A stretch of DNA of 64,000 bases from Ohtaekwangia koreensis (lineage in GTDB: Bacteria > Bacteroidota > Bacteroidia > Cytophagales > Cyclobacteriaceae): positions 1,026,580 through 1,090,579 of the forward strand of contig NZ_FUZU01000001.1 of assembly GCF_900167975.1 (NCBI RefSeq), read 5' to 3'. A program made the translations under genes and the position numbers. The notes beneath the pieces are model-generated. The model ran no database searches and had not been told where the DNA came from. It saw only the letters and a program-made list of their open reading frames with translations. Position 1 is the stretch's first letter, and each line of letters begins with the position of its first letter. Below, piece after piece: positions 8,235 to 16,479 of the stretch.

Positions 8235-9593
8235 CTATTTATCCCTGAAGATCAAAAGGAAAGATGTTTTTGTGTGAGGAATCGAAGTCACTTTTATACT
8301 GCCTTTGTGCAAGCTCATAATCTGCTTCGAAAGACTCAAACCAATGCCGGAGCCTTCTTTTTTGGTGGAGAAGAACGGAATGAAGATATCCTGCATTTCT
8401 TTATCACGTATACCTATACCATTGTCAGTAACTTCCATGATAACCTGATGATCCGCTCTATACGCATGCAGAATGATTTTCTTTTCCGTTACAGTTTGCA
8501 ATGCATATATACTGTTGGTGATCAGGTTGATGATTACCTGCTCAATCAGATTCCGGTCAAGATTGACTTGTAAATTTTCATCATCGATTTGCCACTGGAG
8601 CGAAATGTTCTGTCGCAACACTTCGGGTTCCATCAGGTTTACCACTGTTTTTAAAAATGGTTTTATATGTACAGGATTTATATTGGGTTTAGGTACCCGC
8701 GTGAGCGCCCTATATTTCTCAACAAAGTCCAGTAATCCCTCGCTTCGTTTCTGAATGGTGTCCAATGAGAAGCGAATGTCGCCCAGGGTTTCCGCGGTGA
8801 TATCATCTATACCTTTCAACTGCCCGTTCCGGTCGGTAAGCATACTCTGCATGGTTTCCGTGAGTGATGATACCGGTGTAACGGAGTTCATGATCTCATG
8901 CGTGAGAATGCGAATGAGTTTATGCCAGGCTTCAATTTCTTTTTGTTCTATCTCCGTTTGTATATCCTGGATGGTGATAAATCTATAGGACTTGTTTAGT
9001 ATATAGGATGTACTGACCTCAACGGCCAAATGCGAAGTGTCGTGACCAATTCTGATTTCGATTAGTTTTCTGCCATGATCTCCCAGCGAGTCCAATTCAT
9101 CTGTAAGAACCGGGTTTCTTAATTTCAACAGGTTCCAGTTTTTGAATCCTTCAATGCGGAGCAATCGTTCTGCAGTGGCATTCATCAATACGATCTCTTC
9201 CTCTGCCAGTGATATTATACCGATCGGCAATTGTTTTACCAGCATTTGCAGAAACTGATATTGCGCTTCCTTCTCGATCTTTACCTGTTTGTAAGCTTGC
9301 AGTATAGATTGCATGTTCCCCTCGAGTTCTCGAAACGATTTTCCCAAGTGAGCCTGTTGAAAGGTAATGGTAAAATCAGCATGCTTGATAGCAAGAAAAA
9401 AGCGCGACAGTTCGCGGTTTGTGTGATTGACAAACCGGATTAGCTCTGCGATCTGCAAAATGAATATAATGGCCAGCGTGATCTGGTTGAAAAACATTTC
9501 ACGCTGTTGCACAACCCATGAGAATAGCAACGTGTTGGCGACCAACAGTACAATCCTAATCGTTACCAAAAGATTGAAGCGTTTCAAAATCAT
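8235..9593 (-). CDS. NtrY-like sensor histidine kinase
   Basis: A 452-residue kinase. Two N-terminal membrane segments (about 9-27 and 36-54) are close together with almost no periplasmic loop, which suggests sensing of a membrane or cytoplasmic signal. A PAS-like region covers about 110-205. The phospho-acceptor is His232 in RILTHEIMNSVTPVSSL, the H-box style of NtrY/NtrB-type kinases, and the ATP-binding domain has LITNSIYAL (N box), VTDNGIGI (G1) and GSGIGLSLSKQI (G2). It starts 21 bases after the stop of the NtrC-like regulator on the same strand. The pair faces an ABC permease gene with a sigma-54 promoter, its likely target. Confidence 0.92.
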   Translation of the reverse strand: MILKRFNLLVTIRIVLLVANTLLFSWVVQQREMFFNQITLAIIFILQIAELIRFVNHTNRELSRFFLAIKHADFTITFQQAHLGKSFRELEGNMQSILQAYKQVKIEKEAQYQFLQMLVKQLPIGIISLAEEEIVLMNATAERLLRIEGFKNWNLLKLRNPVLTDELDSLGDHGRKLIEIRIGHDTSHLAVEVSTSYILNKSYRFITIQDIQTEIEQKEIEAWHKLIRILTHEIMNSVTPVSSLTETMQSMLTDRNGQLKGIDDITAETLGDIRFSLDTIQKRSEGLLDFVEKYRALTRVPKPNINPVHIKPFLKTVVNLMEPEVLRQNISLQWQIDDENLQVNLDRNLIEQVIINLITNSIYALQTVTEKKIILHAYRADHQVIMEVTDNGIGIRDKEMQDIFIPFFSTKKEGSGIGLSLSKQIMSLHKGSIKVTSIPHTKTSFLLIFRDK

Positions 9594-9614
9594 ATTCTTG
9601 CAGTATATAATATA

Positions 9615-10982
9615 CTATATTCCATGGCGTTTCATTCTGCGGTATAAAGCCGTTCGGGTTAAACCAAGCGCTCGTGCGGTATTGCTTACATTTCCCTGGT
9701 TATCCTGTAAAGATTGTACGATGAATTGCTTCTCCATCTCATCCAGCGTTTGTGGCTGAACTTCTTTTCGTGGAGTATGGATAACACCGCTGATCAATAA
9801 CTCCGCGGATTCAATTATTTTCCCTTCATTTAAAATAACAGCACGTTCTATAGCATGTTGCAGCTCGCGGATGTTACCTGGCCAATGATACTTTTTTAAT
9901 TTCGTTATCACGGCTTTATCAAGTTTCATTCCCGGACGTTTATACTTCTGGCTATAGCGCGACAGGAAATGTTCTGCAAGCAAGGGTATATCTTCAATGC
10001 GTTCGCGCAGCGAAGGAACGCGGATCTCTACTGTGTTGATACGATAAAGAAGATCCTGACGGAATTTTTTTTCGAACACCATTTCGTGTAGCGGCATGTT
10101 GGTAGCGCAGACCAGACGAAAGTCTACCGGTATGGGTTTCGCCGAGCCCACCCGTTGTACGCTGCGATGTTGTAATACCGTAAGTAATTTTGATTGCAAG
10201 GGCAGCGAAAGATTGCCGATTTCATCCAGGAACAACGTTCCTCCGGAGGCAAGCTCGAAGCGGCCCGCCTTATCTTGTTTAGCATCCGTGAAGGCGCCCT
10301 TCACATGTCCAAAGAGCTCGCTTTCAAATAACGTTTCGCTAATCGCTCCCAAGTCAACATTGATGAATACATTATTTTTACGCAACGACTTGTGATGTAT
10401 AGCACGCGCTACAAGTTCCTTTCCGGTTCCGTTTTCTCCCAGTATCAATACATCGGCATCTGCAGTCGCGACCCGGTCTATCAATTCATGCACACGTGCT
10501 ATAGCAGGCGATTCACCAATGAAATCCGTGTAACGATTGTTCAGATCATCGCTCAGTTTCTCTTGTGTTTCCTTTAGCTTCTCAACTTCCTTTTTCGATT
10601 TACGCAGTTGCAGTGCTGCCAGAATCGTAGCCATCAGTTTTTGATTTTTCCACGGCTTCAGCACAAAATCAGTAGCGCCATTTTTAATTGCCTTTACGGC
10701 TATATCTACTTCGCCATATGCCGTGATCAATATAACCACTGCGTTGGAATCAATCTTCAAAATCTGGTTCAACCAATAAAAACCCTCTTCACCATCATTC
10801 ACGCCTTTTTTAAAATTCATGTCCAGGAGTATAACATCATATTCGGTGGCCTTGAGCAACGCAGGAATTTTTTCGGGGGTATCTTCAATGTGTATCAGCG
10901 CGAACTCCTGTTTTAAAAACATGCGCGCTGTTTCGAGTATATCGCGGTCGTCATCAATTATCAGTACCTTGGCAGAGAGCAT
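9615..10982 (-). CDS. NtrC-family sigma-54-dependent response regulator
   Basis: A 455-residue activator from the ATG at 10982. The frame stays open upstream to 11129, but the extra 49 residues match no receiver sequence, so MLSAKVLIIDDD is taken as the N-terminus. Receiver: DDD near residue 10-12, phosphorylated Asp54 (LLDMNF), Thr and Lys in ITAYG and LKPW. The AAA+ domain has Walker A GENGTGKE, Walker B GGTLFLDEI and the sigma-54 contact loop as GAFTDA rather than the classical GAFTGA. The C-terminal Fis-type helix-turn-helix ends in ALGLTRTALYRRMKRHGI. It forms an operon with the kinase downstream and is divergent from the ABC permease whose promoter region contains its probable binding site. 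Confidence 0.93.
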   Translation of the reverse strand: MLSAKVLIIDDDRDILETARMFLKQEFALIHIEDTPEKIPALLKATEYDVILLDMNFKKGVNDGEEGFYWLNQILKIDSNAVVILITAYGEVDIAVKAIKNGATDFVLKPWKNQKLMATILAALQLRKSKKEVEKLKETQEKLSDDLNNRYTDFIGESPAIARVHELIDRVATADADVLILGENGTGKELVARAIHHKSLRKNNVFINVDLGAISETLFESELFGHVKGAFTDAKQDKAGRFELASGGTLFLDEIGNLSLPLQSKLLTVLQHRSVQRVGSAKPIPVDFRLVCATNMPLHEMVFEKKFRQDLLYRINTVEIRVPSLRERIEDIPLLAEHFLSRYSQKYKRPGMKLDKAVITKLKKYHWPGNIRELQHAIERAVILNEGKIIESAELLISGVIHTPRKEVQPQTLDEMEKQFIVQSLQDNQGNVSNTARALGLTRTALYRRMKRHGI

Positions 10983-11040
10983 TACGGACGGAATTAGTGT
11001 TTTTGTAAAAGTATGAATTGTATCAGATGCAAACATGCTG

Positions 11041-11060
11041 GTGTATCGAAAGTGATACAC
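11041..11060. promoter_or_regulatory. Probable upstream activating sequence for the NtrC-like regulator
   Basis: A perfect palindrome GTGTATC-N6-GATACAC, with an additional TGTATC half-site at 11019-11024, lies between the divergent regulator and permease genes. Its centre is about 88 bases upstream of the -12 element of the sigma-54 promoter, the usual enhancer distance. Binding by the neighbouring regulator is an inference. Confidence 0.6.
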
Positions 11061-11123
11061 GTTAAAAATATGGATGGCTATGAATTTTAATGTTATTGAT
11101 TGAAAATCAGGTATATAGATGGT

Positions 11124-11139
11124 TGGCACTTTCTTTGGA
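11124..11139 (+). promoter_or_regulatory. Sigma-54 (-24/-12) promoter
   Basis: TGGCAC at 11124-11129 and TTGGA at 11135-11139 match the sigma-54 consensus TGGCACG-N4-TTGCA with correct GG-to-G(C) spacing and a G in place of the -12 C. The expected start point near 11150 leaves a leader of about 18 bases before the permease ATG at 11168. Confidence 0.7.
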
Positions 11140-11167
11140 TACCAGCTCTGTATAAATTGGTAAACTC

Positions 11168-13594
11168 ATGATCAAAAACTACCTGGTACTTACGTTCAGA
11201 AACTTTCTACGAAATAAGAACTACACGCTTATTAATATACTCGGCCTTACGATTGGCATCACGGCCTGCATCATCATTTTTCTTTTGGTTACGTATGATC
11301 TGAGTTTTGATAGGTTTCATTCACGCTATAATCGCATCTATAGGGTTGTACAGGATGCCAAAAATTCTTCAGGGGAAAGCATGAATGCAACCACACCGTA
11401 TCCATTTGTAAAAGCATTTCGAAATGATTTTTCAGATATACCCTTCATCACACAGCTGCATTACCAGGACGAAATGCTGCTGAAGATCGGTGATGAGAAA
11501 GTGAAAGTTGAAAACATAGTTTTCACCGATTCGCTCTTCTTTGACGTCTTCGATTTTAAAGTACTGTCTGGTAACCCGAAGCAGGAGCTTGGTCAACCTG
11601 GAAAAGTATTCCTGACCAAATCATTGGCCGATAAAATTCTGAAAGGACGCGAACATCTCACCATGAAGATTAATAACATGTTGGACGTTGAGGTTGTTGG
11701 TGTTATACAAGATCCTCCGGCCACATCGCATATGAATTTTTCAATGATCGTTTCGATGCCATCTTTCTCCAAGGATTTTTTAGGAGGAATGAATATTGAT
11801 GGGTGGGAAATGACGGCTGCTGGATTTGCTTACCTTGTACTTCCGGAAAATATATCTGAAGGTGAACTGGACAGACGCTTTGGCCCATTCGTTGCCAAGT
11901 ATCATTCGAAGGAGGATTCTGAACGAAAGATGTATGGGCTTCAGCCACTCAGCAATATACATTTCGATGAAAACTATACCGAGAATCCGGGAACTGTATC
12001 AAATGCTTCCTATAGCGATCTGCTGATTATGAGTATACTCGGAGCATTTATACTGTTTATAGCGTGTATAAATTTTATTAACCTGGCTACCGCACTGGCT
12101 ATACGCAAATCCAAGGAGATCGGGATACGAAAAACCCTGGGTGCCAAACGCGGACAACTTACGGTATATTTTCTGGGTGAAACATTTTTGCTAACCATTA
12201 TAGCGGTGTTGATTTCCCTCTGCATCACCGAATGGTTATTGCCTTGGATAAACGATTTTCTTGAACGACAACTTGATCTTAACCTGTTGTCAAATCCGTT
12301 GCTGTTATTATTCTTGTTGGGACTGATTGTATTCGTAACATTTCTTTCCGGGTTTTATCCCGCTATGATTTTGTCTGGTTATAACCCTGCTGTTGTATTG
12401 AAAAATAAAATATCTGCACAAGGAAGCTCTGGTGCTGGCGTTCGAAAAGTATTGGTGGTGTTTCAGTTTATGATCGCACAGGTACTCATTATAGGCACAT
12501 TGGTAATCGCTGCGCAGATGCGCTACTTTAAGAATAAGCCATTGGGATTTGATAAGGAAGCGGTGATCAACGTTCCTGTTCCGGATATCAAAAAGGATTT
12601 GATGGAATCGCTTCGTACCAGGTTGGAAAGTAATCGTTCGATTGAAAATTTTTCGTTCTCATTGGGAGCTCCCACATCGGATAATAATTTCGGTACAAAT
12701 TATTTTCTCTCTGAAAAAGGCCCGGCAGAAATGTATGACATTGGTGTGAAACCGGTTGACTGGCATTACCTGGATACCTATGGCATAAAATTGAAGGCAG
12801 GCAGATGGTTTAATGAGACAGATGAAAAACTTGCAGACATGACATTGCCTGAAGAAGAACAAAAGCATGTATATATCATCAATGAATCTGCTATGAAGCG
12901 TTTGGGATTTAACACTCCGGAAGATATCCTTGGGAAGAATATAACAACTGGTGTCAGTAGAATTGATGCAGAAGTGGTGGGTGTTGTAGAAGATTTTCAT
13001 GCCTCTTCACTTCATAATACAATAAAGCCCGTTGTATTTGTGAATTTTCCATACTTCTATTATGATCTGGGTATAAAAGTGAATGCATCTGATTTTAAAG
13101 AGGCCATTGGATTTATTGAAAAGCAATGGTCTGAAGTATTTCCCGAGTATTATTTTGAGTATGAATTCCTCGATGAAAAATTAGCTGGACTTTACCGACA
13201 GGATGAACGTACTTTCACCTTGTTTAAAATCTTTGCAGGCATTTCAATTTTCATTGGATGCTTAGGACTATATGGATTGATCTCGTTTATGGCGAATCAG
13301 AAGTTGAAAGAAGTTGGTATACGCAAGGTACTGGGAGCATCTATCGGCAGCATAGTAATGTTATTCTCGAAAGAATTTATCAAACTGATTGTGATCGCTT
13401 TTGCTGTAGCAGCACCATTGGCGTGGTATTGTATGCATGAATGGCTATCGGGGTTTGCATACCGAACACCGATCCGTTGGTGGATGTTTGCGTTGGGCCT
13501 TGCATCTACCTTGATAATCTCATTGCTTACAGTAAGCTATCGCTCCATTCGCTCGGCAGTTTCAAATCCTGCAGATACCTTGCGGACAGAGTAG
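11168..13594 (+). CDS. MacB/FtsX-type ABC transporter permease
   Basis: An 808-residue inner-membrane permease with the duplicated layout of Bacteroidota MacB-like proteins: an N-terminal membrane segment (about 17-42, NILGLTIGITACIIIFLLV), a large periplasmic domain, three membrane segments in the middle (about 285-400), a second membrane-anchored periplasmic domain (about 430-680) and three C-terminal segments (about 685-795). KEIGIRKTLGAKRGQL and KEVGIRKVLGASIGSI are the two coupling-helix motifs. There is no ATPase gene beside it, so it must borrow one. Such permeases handle mechanotransmission for export or lipoprotein release rather than classic transport. A sigma-54 promoter and upstream palindrome precede it, so expression probably depends on the divergent NtrC-like regulator. 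Confidence 0.9.
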   Translation: MIKNYLVLTFRNFLRNKNYTLINILGLTIGITACIIIFLLVTYDLSFDRFHSRYNRIYRVVQDAKNSSGESMNATTPYPFVKAFRNDFSDIPFITQLHYQDEMLLKIGDEKVKVENIVFTDSLFFDVFDFKVLSGNPKQELGQPGKVFLTKSLADKILKGREHLTMKINNMLDVEVVGVIQDPPATSHMNFSMIVSMPSFSKDFLGGMNIDGWEMTAAGFAYLVLPENISEGELDRRFGPFVAKYHSKEDSERKMYGLQPLSNIHFDENYTENPGTVSNASYSDLLIMSILGAFILFIACINFINLATALAIRKSKEIGIRKTLGAKRGQLTVYFLGETFLLTIIAVLISLCITEWLLPWINDFLERQLDLNLLSNPLLLLFLLGLIVFVTFLSGFYPAMILSGYNPAVVLKNKISAQGSSGAGVRKVLVVFQFMIAQVLIIGTLVIAAQMRYFKNKPLGFDKEAVINVPVPDIKKDLMESLRTRLESNRSIENFSFSLGAPTSDNNFGTNYFLSEKGPAEMYDIGVKPVDWHYLDTYGIKLKAGRWFNETDEKLADMTLPEEEQKHVYIINESAMKRLGFNTPEDILGKNITTGVSRIDAEVVGVVEDFHASSLHNTIKPVVFVNFPYFYYDLGIKVNASDFKEAIGFIEKQWSEVFPEYYFEYEFLDEKLAGLYRQDERTFTLFKIFAGISIFIGCLGLYGLISFMANQKLKEVGIRKVLGASIGSIVMLFSKEFIKLIVIAFAVAAPLAWYCMHEWLSGFAYRTPIRWWMFALGLASTLIISLLTVSYRSIRSAVSNPADTLRTE

Positions 13595-13617
13595 TTATAT
13601 ACTGGAAGTGAAGTATA

Positions 13618-14949
13618 CTATATCACCGGAAGTTTAATAACACAGGCAGTGCCTTTACCTTCTTCGCTATAGATTTCAAATTGCCCGTTGTTAACGGAGA
13701 TGATTCTATCGACAAGTGAGAGGCCAAGGCCTGCACCGGGAATGGTACTTGCATTCGAGCCTCGGTAAAGCGGAGAGCGAACCTGGTTCAGTTCACTACT
13801 GGGGATTCCTATACCGAAATCACGAATCGTTATGGCGATTTCTTTTGGTTTGCTGGTGAGTGTAATCTTTATTTTGTCGTTGGAATATTTATAGGCATTG
13901 TCGAGTATATTCAGGAAAGCGGTTTGTAAAAGCTGTGCATTCCCCTGGATATATACTGCCGAAGTCTTCCCTTCCTTTACTACTTCACGTTCCGGATGGT
14001 GTAAGCTGAAAGAAGCCAGTGTGCGATCCAGAACTTCAATGACATCCACCGAATCCAATTCTGTTTTGTGCGCGCGTTCTTCCAGTCTTGCCAGCAGCAG
14101 TAGCTCCTGCGTTGTACTCGCCAGACGCTCTGTCTCCTGTAGGACTACGTGTAAAGTACGTCTGTACTCTTCCATCGACCGATCGCGTGCCAGTGCAAGT
14201 TCAACTTCTGCCATGATCGCGGTGAGTGGAGTTTTTAATTCATGTGATGCGTTTTGTACAAAACGTTTTTGTGTGATAAATGCTCGTTCAATTCGCGTAA
14301 GCAGTGCATTGAATGTAAGGATCAATTCATCGATCTCGTCAACGGAAGCAGCATCTTTGTCCATCTTCAGGCGATAGCCGAGATTATCTTGTGTGATTTG
14401 ATTCACTTCGTTCACAACATGCTTCATGGGCTGAAGTGCATTGCCTGAGAAATATAGTCCGGTGAGGTAGGAGAGAACTAAGCTTATAATCCATCCTGCT
14501 ATAATCGCTCGCAATAGGAAATTTAATTCACGTTCACCCGGAAGATCTTTATCCGATACAAAGATGAGGTATAAATTTCCATTGATAACATGCTTTCTTC
14601 CCACGGTGGAATACTCACCTCGTTCAGCATTGAACAAATCATTTGTCTTTAAAAACGTTACCCATGTGTCGGGTATATGAAAGTCGCCTTGCCGGTGCAG
14701 TAATGTACCGCTTTCAGAAAAAATAGAGATTGAAGGGTTTACGAGATTAAAAGTTCCGGAAGGCATAACATCGCGAACCTGTGGTGAAGCATAATGCAAT
14801 ACCTCGAGACTGGACTGCTGTGTAAGCCGGTCAATGAAATCGGCATGTACAAAGCCCCTCGTAAAAAAATATATGATAATGAGAATAGTGCCTGTAATCA
14901 GGGCACTTACAAACATGAAGCGCAGGGCGAGTCGTTGCCGGATTTTCAC
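13618..14949 (-). CDS. Sensor histidine kinase (HAMP-containing)
   Basis: A 443-residue kinase with two membrane segments (about 9-31 and 146-168) around a periplasmic domain of roughly 115 residues, a HAMP linker (about 170-225), the dimerisation helix with His236 in NASHELKTPLTAI, and the ATPase domain with ILDNAYKYSND, IRDFGIGIP and GAGLGLSLVDRII. It starts with GTG and overlaps the TGA stop of its response regulator by four bases, so the two are translationally coupled. It ends 23 bases after the convergent ABC permease stop. The pair is divergent from a small secreted twin-motif protein that may be its target. Confidence 0.93.
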   Translation of the reverse strand: MKIRQRLALRFMFVSALITGTILIIIYFFTRGFVHADFIDRLTQQSSLEVLHYASPQVRDVMPSGTFNLVNPSISIFSESGTLLHRQGDFHIPDTWVTFLKTNDLFNAERGEYSTVGRKHVINGNLYLIFVSDKDLPGERELNFLLRAIIAGWIISLVLSYLTGLYFSGNALQPMKHVVNEVNQITQDNLGYRLKMDKDAASVDEIDELILTFNALLTRIERAFITQKRFVQNASHELKTPLTAIMAEVELALARDRSMEEYRRTLHVVLQETERLASTTQELLLLARLEERAHKTELDSVDVIEVLDRTLASFSLHHPEREVVKEGKTSAVYIQGNAQLLQTAFLNILDNAYKYSNDKIKITLTSKPKEIAITIRDFGIGIPSSELNQVRSPLYRGSNASTIPGAGLGLSLVDRIISVNNGQFEIYSEEGKGTACVIKLPVI

Positions 14950-15653
14950 GCTTCCGGAAGTTTTAATATATAGCCAAATCCCGTTACGGTATGTATTAAT
15001 TTAGGATTAAAAGGTTTGTCTACTTTATTACGAACGTAGTTAATATATACATCTATAAAATTGGTGCCGGTTTCAAAGTTCAACCCCCACACCGATTCGG
15101 CAATCTCTAACCGCGACCGAACCTTGCCTGCGTTTCTTGCGAGGTATTCAAGCAATGCATATTCTTTGGCCGTAAGCTGTATAACTTTACCGGAACGTTT
15201 TACTTCACGTGCATCAAAATCAATTTCAAGATCGGCTAAAGTAAATTTATCTTCATGAACGGATTGACCATTGTGTGCTGCAGCAGTATATATCTTTTTC
15301 CTCCTGGTAAGCGCCTTGATCCTCGCATATAGTTCATTGAAGCGGAATGGTTTGGGCAGGTAATCGTCAGCACCTGCATCGAGGCCTGCCACTATATCAT
15401 CGCTCATACCCAGTGCTGTGAGCATCAGCACGGGTGTGACCTCATCCGTCTCGCGAAGTTGTTTGCAGAGTTCCAGCCCGTTTAATAAAGGCAGATTTAT
15501 ATCGAGCAGCACCAGGTCATAGCTTCCGGTTTTGGCGAGCCGCAAACCGATCTGCCCATCAAATGCTACATCGGCTTCATAGCCTGCCTCGGTTAGTCCA
15601 CGCTTTAATACTTCCGCGACTTTTGTTTCGTCTTCAACGATTAATAATTTCAT
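14946..15653 (-). CDS. OmpR/PhoB-family response regulator
   Basis: A 235-residue response regulator with receiver domain (VEDE, Asp51 in LLDINLP, Thr in LTALG, Lys in LPKPF) and a C-terminal winged helix (LTAKEYALLEYLARNAGKV, VDVYINYVRNKVD). It is the first gene of a coupled pair with the HAMP kinase. The region upstream carries tandem CATTCTAA-type direct repeats with 11- and 18-base spacing, the kind of arrangement bound by OmpR-family dimers, which suggests autoregulation and control of the divergent small protein gene. It resembles the regulator at 594-1277. Confidence 0.93.
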   Translation of the reverse strand: MKLLIVEDETKVAEVLKRGLTEAGYEADVAFDGQIGLRLAKTGSYDLVLLDINLPLLNGLELCKQLRETDEVTPVLMLTALGMSDDIVAGLDAGADDYLPKPFRFNELYARIKALTRRKKIYTAAAHNGQSVHEDKFTLADLEIDFDAREVKRSGKVIQLTAKEYALLEYLARNAGKVRSRLEIAESVWGLNFETGTNFIDVYINYVRNKVDKPFNPKLIHTVTGFGYILKLPEA

Positions 15654-15712
15654 AAGTAAGCATATAAACGTTTTTTATCCATGGACGCAAAAATTATACT
15701 TCGATAAATATA

Positions 15713-15754
15713 CATTCTAACATCATTCTAATTCCTAACAACATTCTAATTCCT
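15713..15754. promoter_or_regulatory. Tandem direct repeats, candidate response-regulator sites
   Basis: CATTCTAA occurs at 15713-15720, 15724-15731 and 15742-15749, and the 13-mer CATTCTAATTCCT is repeated perfectly at 15724 and 15742. The first two copies are 11 bases apart, matching the 7+4 spacing of OmpR/PhoB-type sites. The array lies between the divergent regulator gene and the small secreted protein gene. Binding is an inference. Confidence 0.5.
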
Positions 15755-15814
15755 TTGTAAGTTAATCCTAATACCGATTGGGTCTCCTCGTCCGTACAAT
15801 TGCATAAGAACAAA

Positions 15815-16144
15815 ATGCAAACGGTTATGAAAAAATTAGGATTGGTAATTGTATTGTTAACGATTATAGCATTGCATGGCAATGCACAAGATCAAAGTAA
15901 AAGCGACAGTTATCCTTACTGGACAATCTCAAAAGATGTTCAGCGGATGCAGTATAAAGATATCAAATTCGTTCCGGCTAAAATCACTACGGGAGATCTT
16001 GCCTCGAATGTATCGAAAGGAATTCAACAGGTAATCGCCAGACGTTCTCCACAGAGAACAGGAGATGTTACGATGACCGGTTATCCTTCGTGGACGATAT
16101 CGAAAGGTGTCGCTAGAATGCAATACGAGAAAAATAATCGCTAA
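15815..16144 (+). CDS. Small secreted protein with duplicated YPxWTISK motif
   Basis: About 109 residues from the ATG at 15815 (a second ATG at 15827 would give 105). A signal peptide ends near HGNAQ (residue 25). The mature protein is about 85 residues and contains two copies of one motif, YPYWTISKDVQRMQY (33-47) and YPSWTISKGVARMQY (90-104), identical at 12 of 15 positions and separated by a basic linker containing IARRSPQRTG. I recognise no named family. It lies divergent from the regulator-kinase pair at 13618-15653 with direct repeats in between and has its own strong terminator 48 bases after the stop, so it is probably a single-gene target of that pair. Confidence 0.65.
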   Translation: MQTVMKKLGLVIVLLTIIALHGNAQDQSKSDSYPYWTISKDVQRMQYKDIKFVPAKITTGDLASNVSKGIQQVIARRSPQRTGDVTMTGYPSWTISKGVARMQYEKNNR

Positions 16145-16191
16145 GAGAAACTACAGGTTTAGGTAGAGAAAAGAGGGGTTAGATTAGGTGG

Positions 16192-16222
16192 GCCACGTGA
16201 ATTCTTTCACGTGGCTTTTTTA
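16192..16222 (+). terminator. Rho-independent terminator
   Basis: A 10-bp stem (16192-16201 with 16206-16215, TTCT loop) followed by six to seven T. It is preceded by a purine-rich GGTTTAGGTAGAG...GGGGTTAGATTAGGT leader. It ends the small secreted protein transcript and insulates the dcw cluster. Confidence 0.85.
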
Positions 16223-16402
16223 TTTTCAGGTCCTCAGCACATTCACGGTGTTGTAGCAAATATCCCACAATCTCCCACCTCGTTTTCAAATCCTTCAATA
16301 AACACTGGATTCCAACATTTGTATCGAGTGATAATTTTCCATCGACTGCGGAAAATGGCTTTTCGGGGGTTATAAATGTGCTTTTTTCGACTAAAATGGA
16401 AA

Positions 16403-16432
16403 AAAGTGGGGGAAAGTGGTTGAAAGTGGTTG
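16403..16432 (+). promoter_or_regulatory. MraZ operator (three 10-bp direct repeats)
   Basis: AAAGTGGGGG, AAAGTGGTTG and AAAGTGGTTG follow one another without gap at 16403-16432. Three GTGG-type repeats at 10-base spacing just upstream of mraZ are the known architecture of MraZ boxes, through which MraZ controls its own operon. The repeats lie directly upstream of the -7 element at 16442, as expected for repression by occlusion. Confidence 0.8.
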
Positions 16433-16441
16433 AAAATTACC

Positions 16442-16449
16442 TATGTTTG
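16442..16449 (+). promoter_or_regulatory. Promoter -7 element of the dcw cluster
   Basis: TATGTTTG is a perfect match to the Bacteroidota -7 consensus TAnnTTTG, 10 bases after the MraZ repeats and 30 bases before the mraZ ATG at 16480. The -33 region would fall within the repeats. Confidence 0.6.
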
Positions 16450-16479
16450 CTTAGGAGAAAAAGGCAACCACTACAGTCT

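Noticed and set aside
10983-11129. Upstream extension of the NtrC-like regulator
   Set aside because: The added 49 residues are not part of a receiver domain and would cover the palindrome and the sigma-54 promoter of the divergent gene.
16378-16479. Upstream extension of mraZ from a GTG at 16378
   Set aside because: It would place the MraZ operator and the TATGTTTG promoter inside the coding sequence, and the extra residues match nothing in MraZ.
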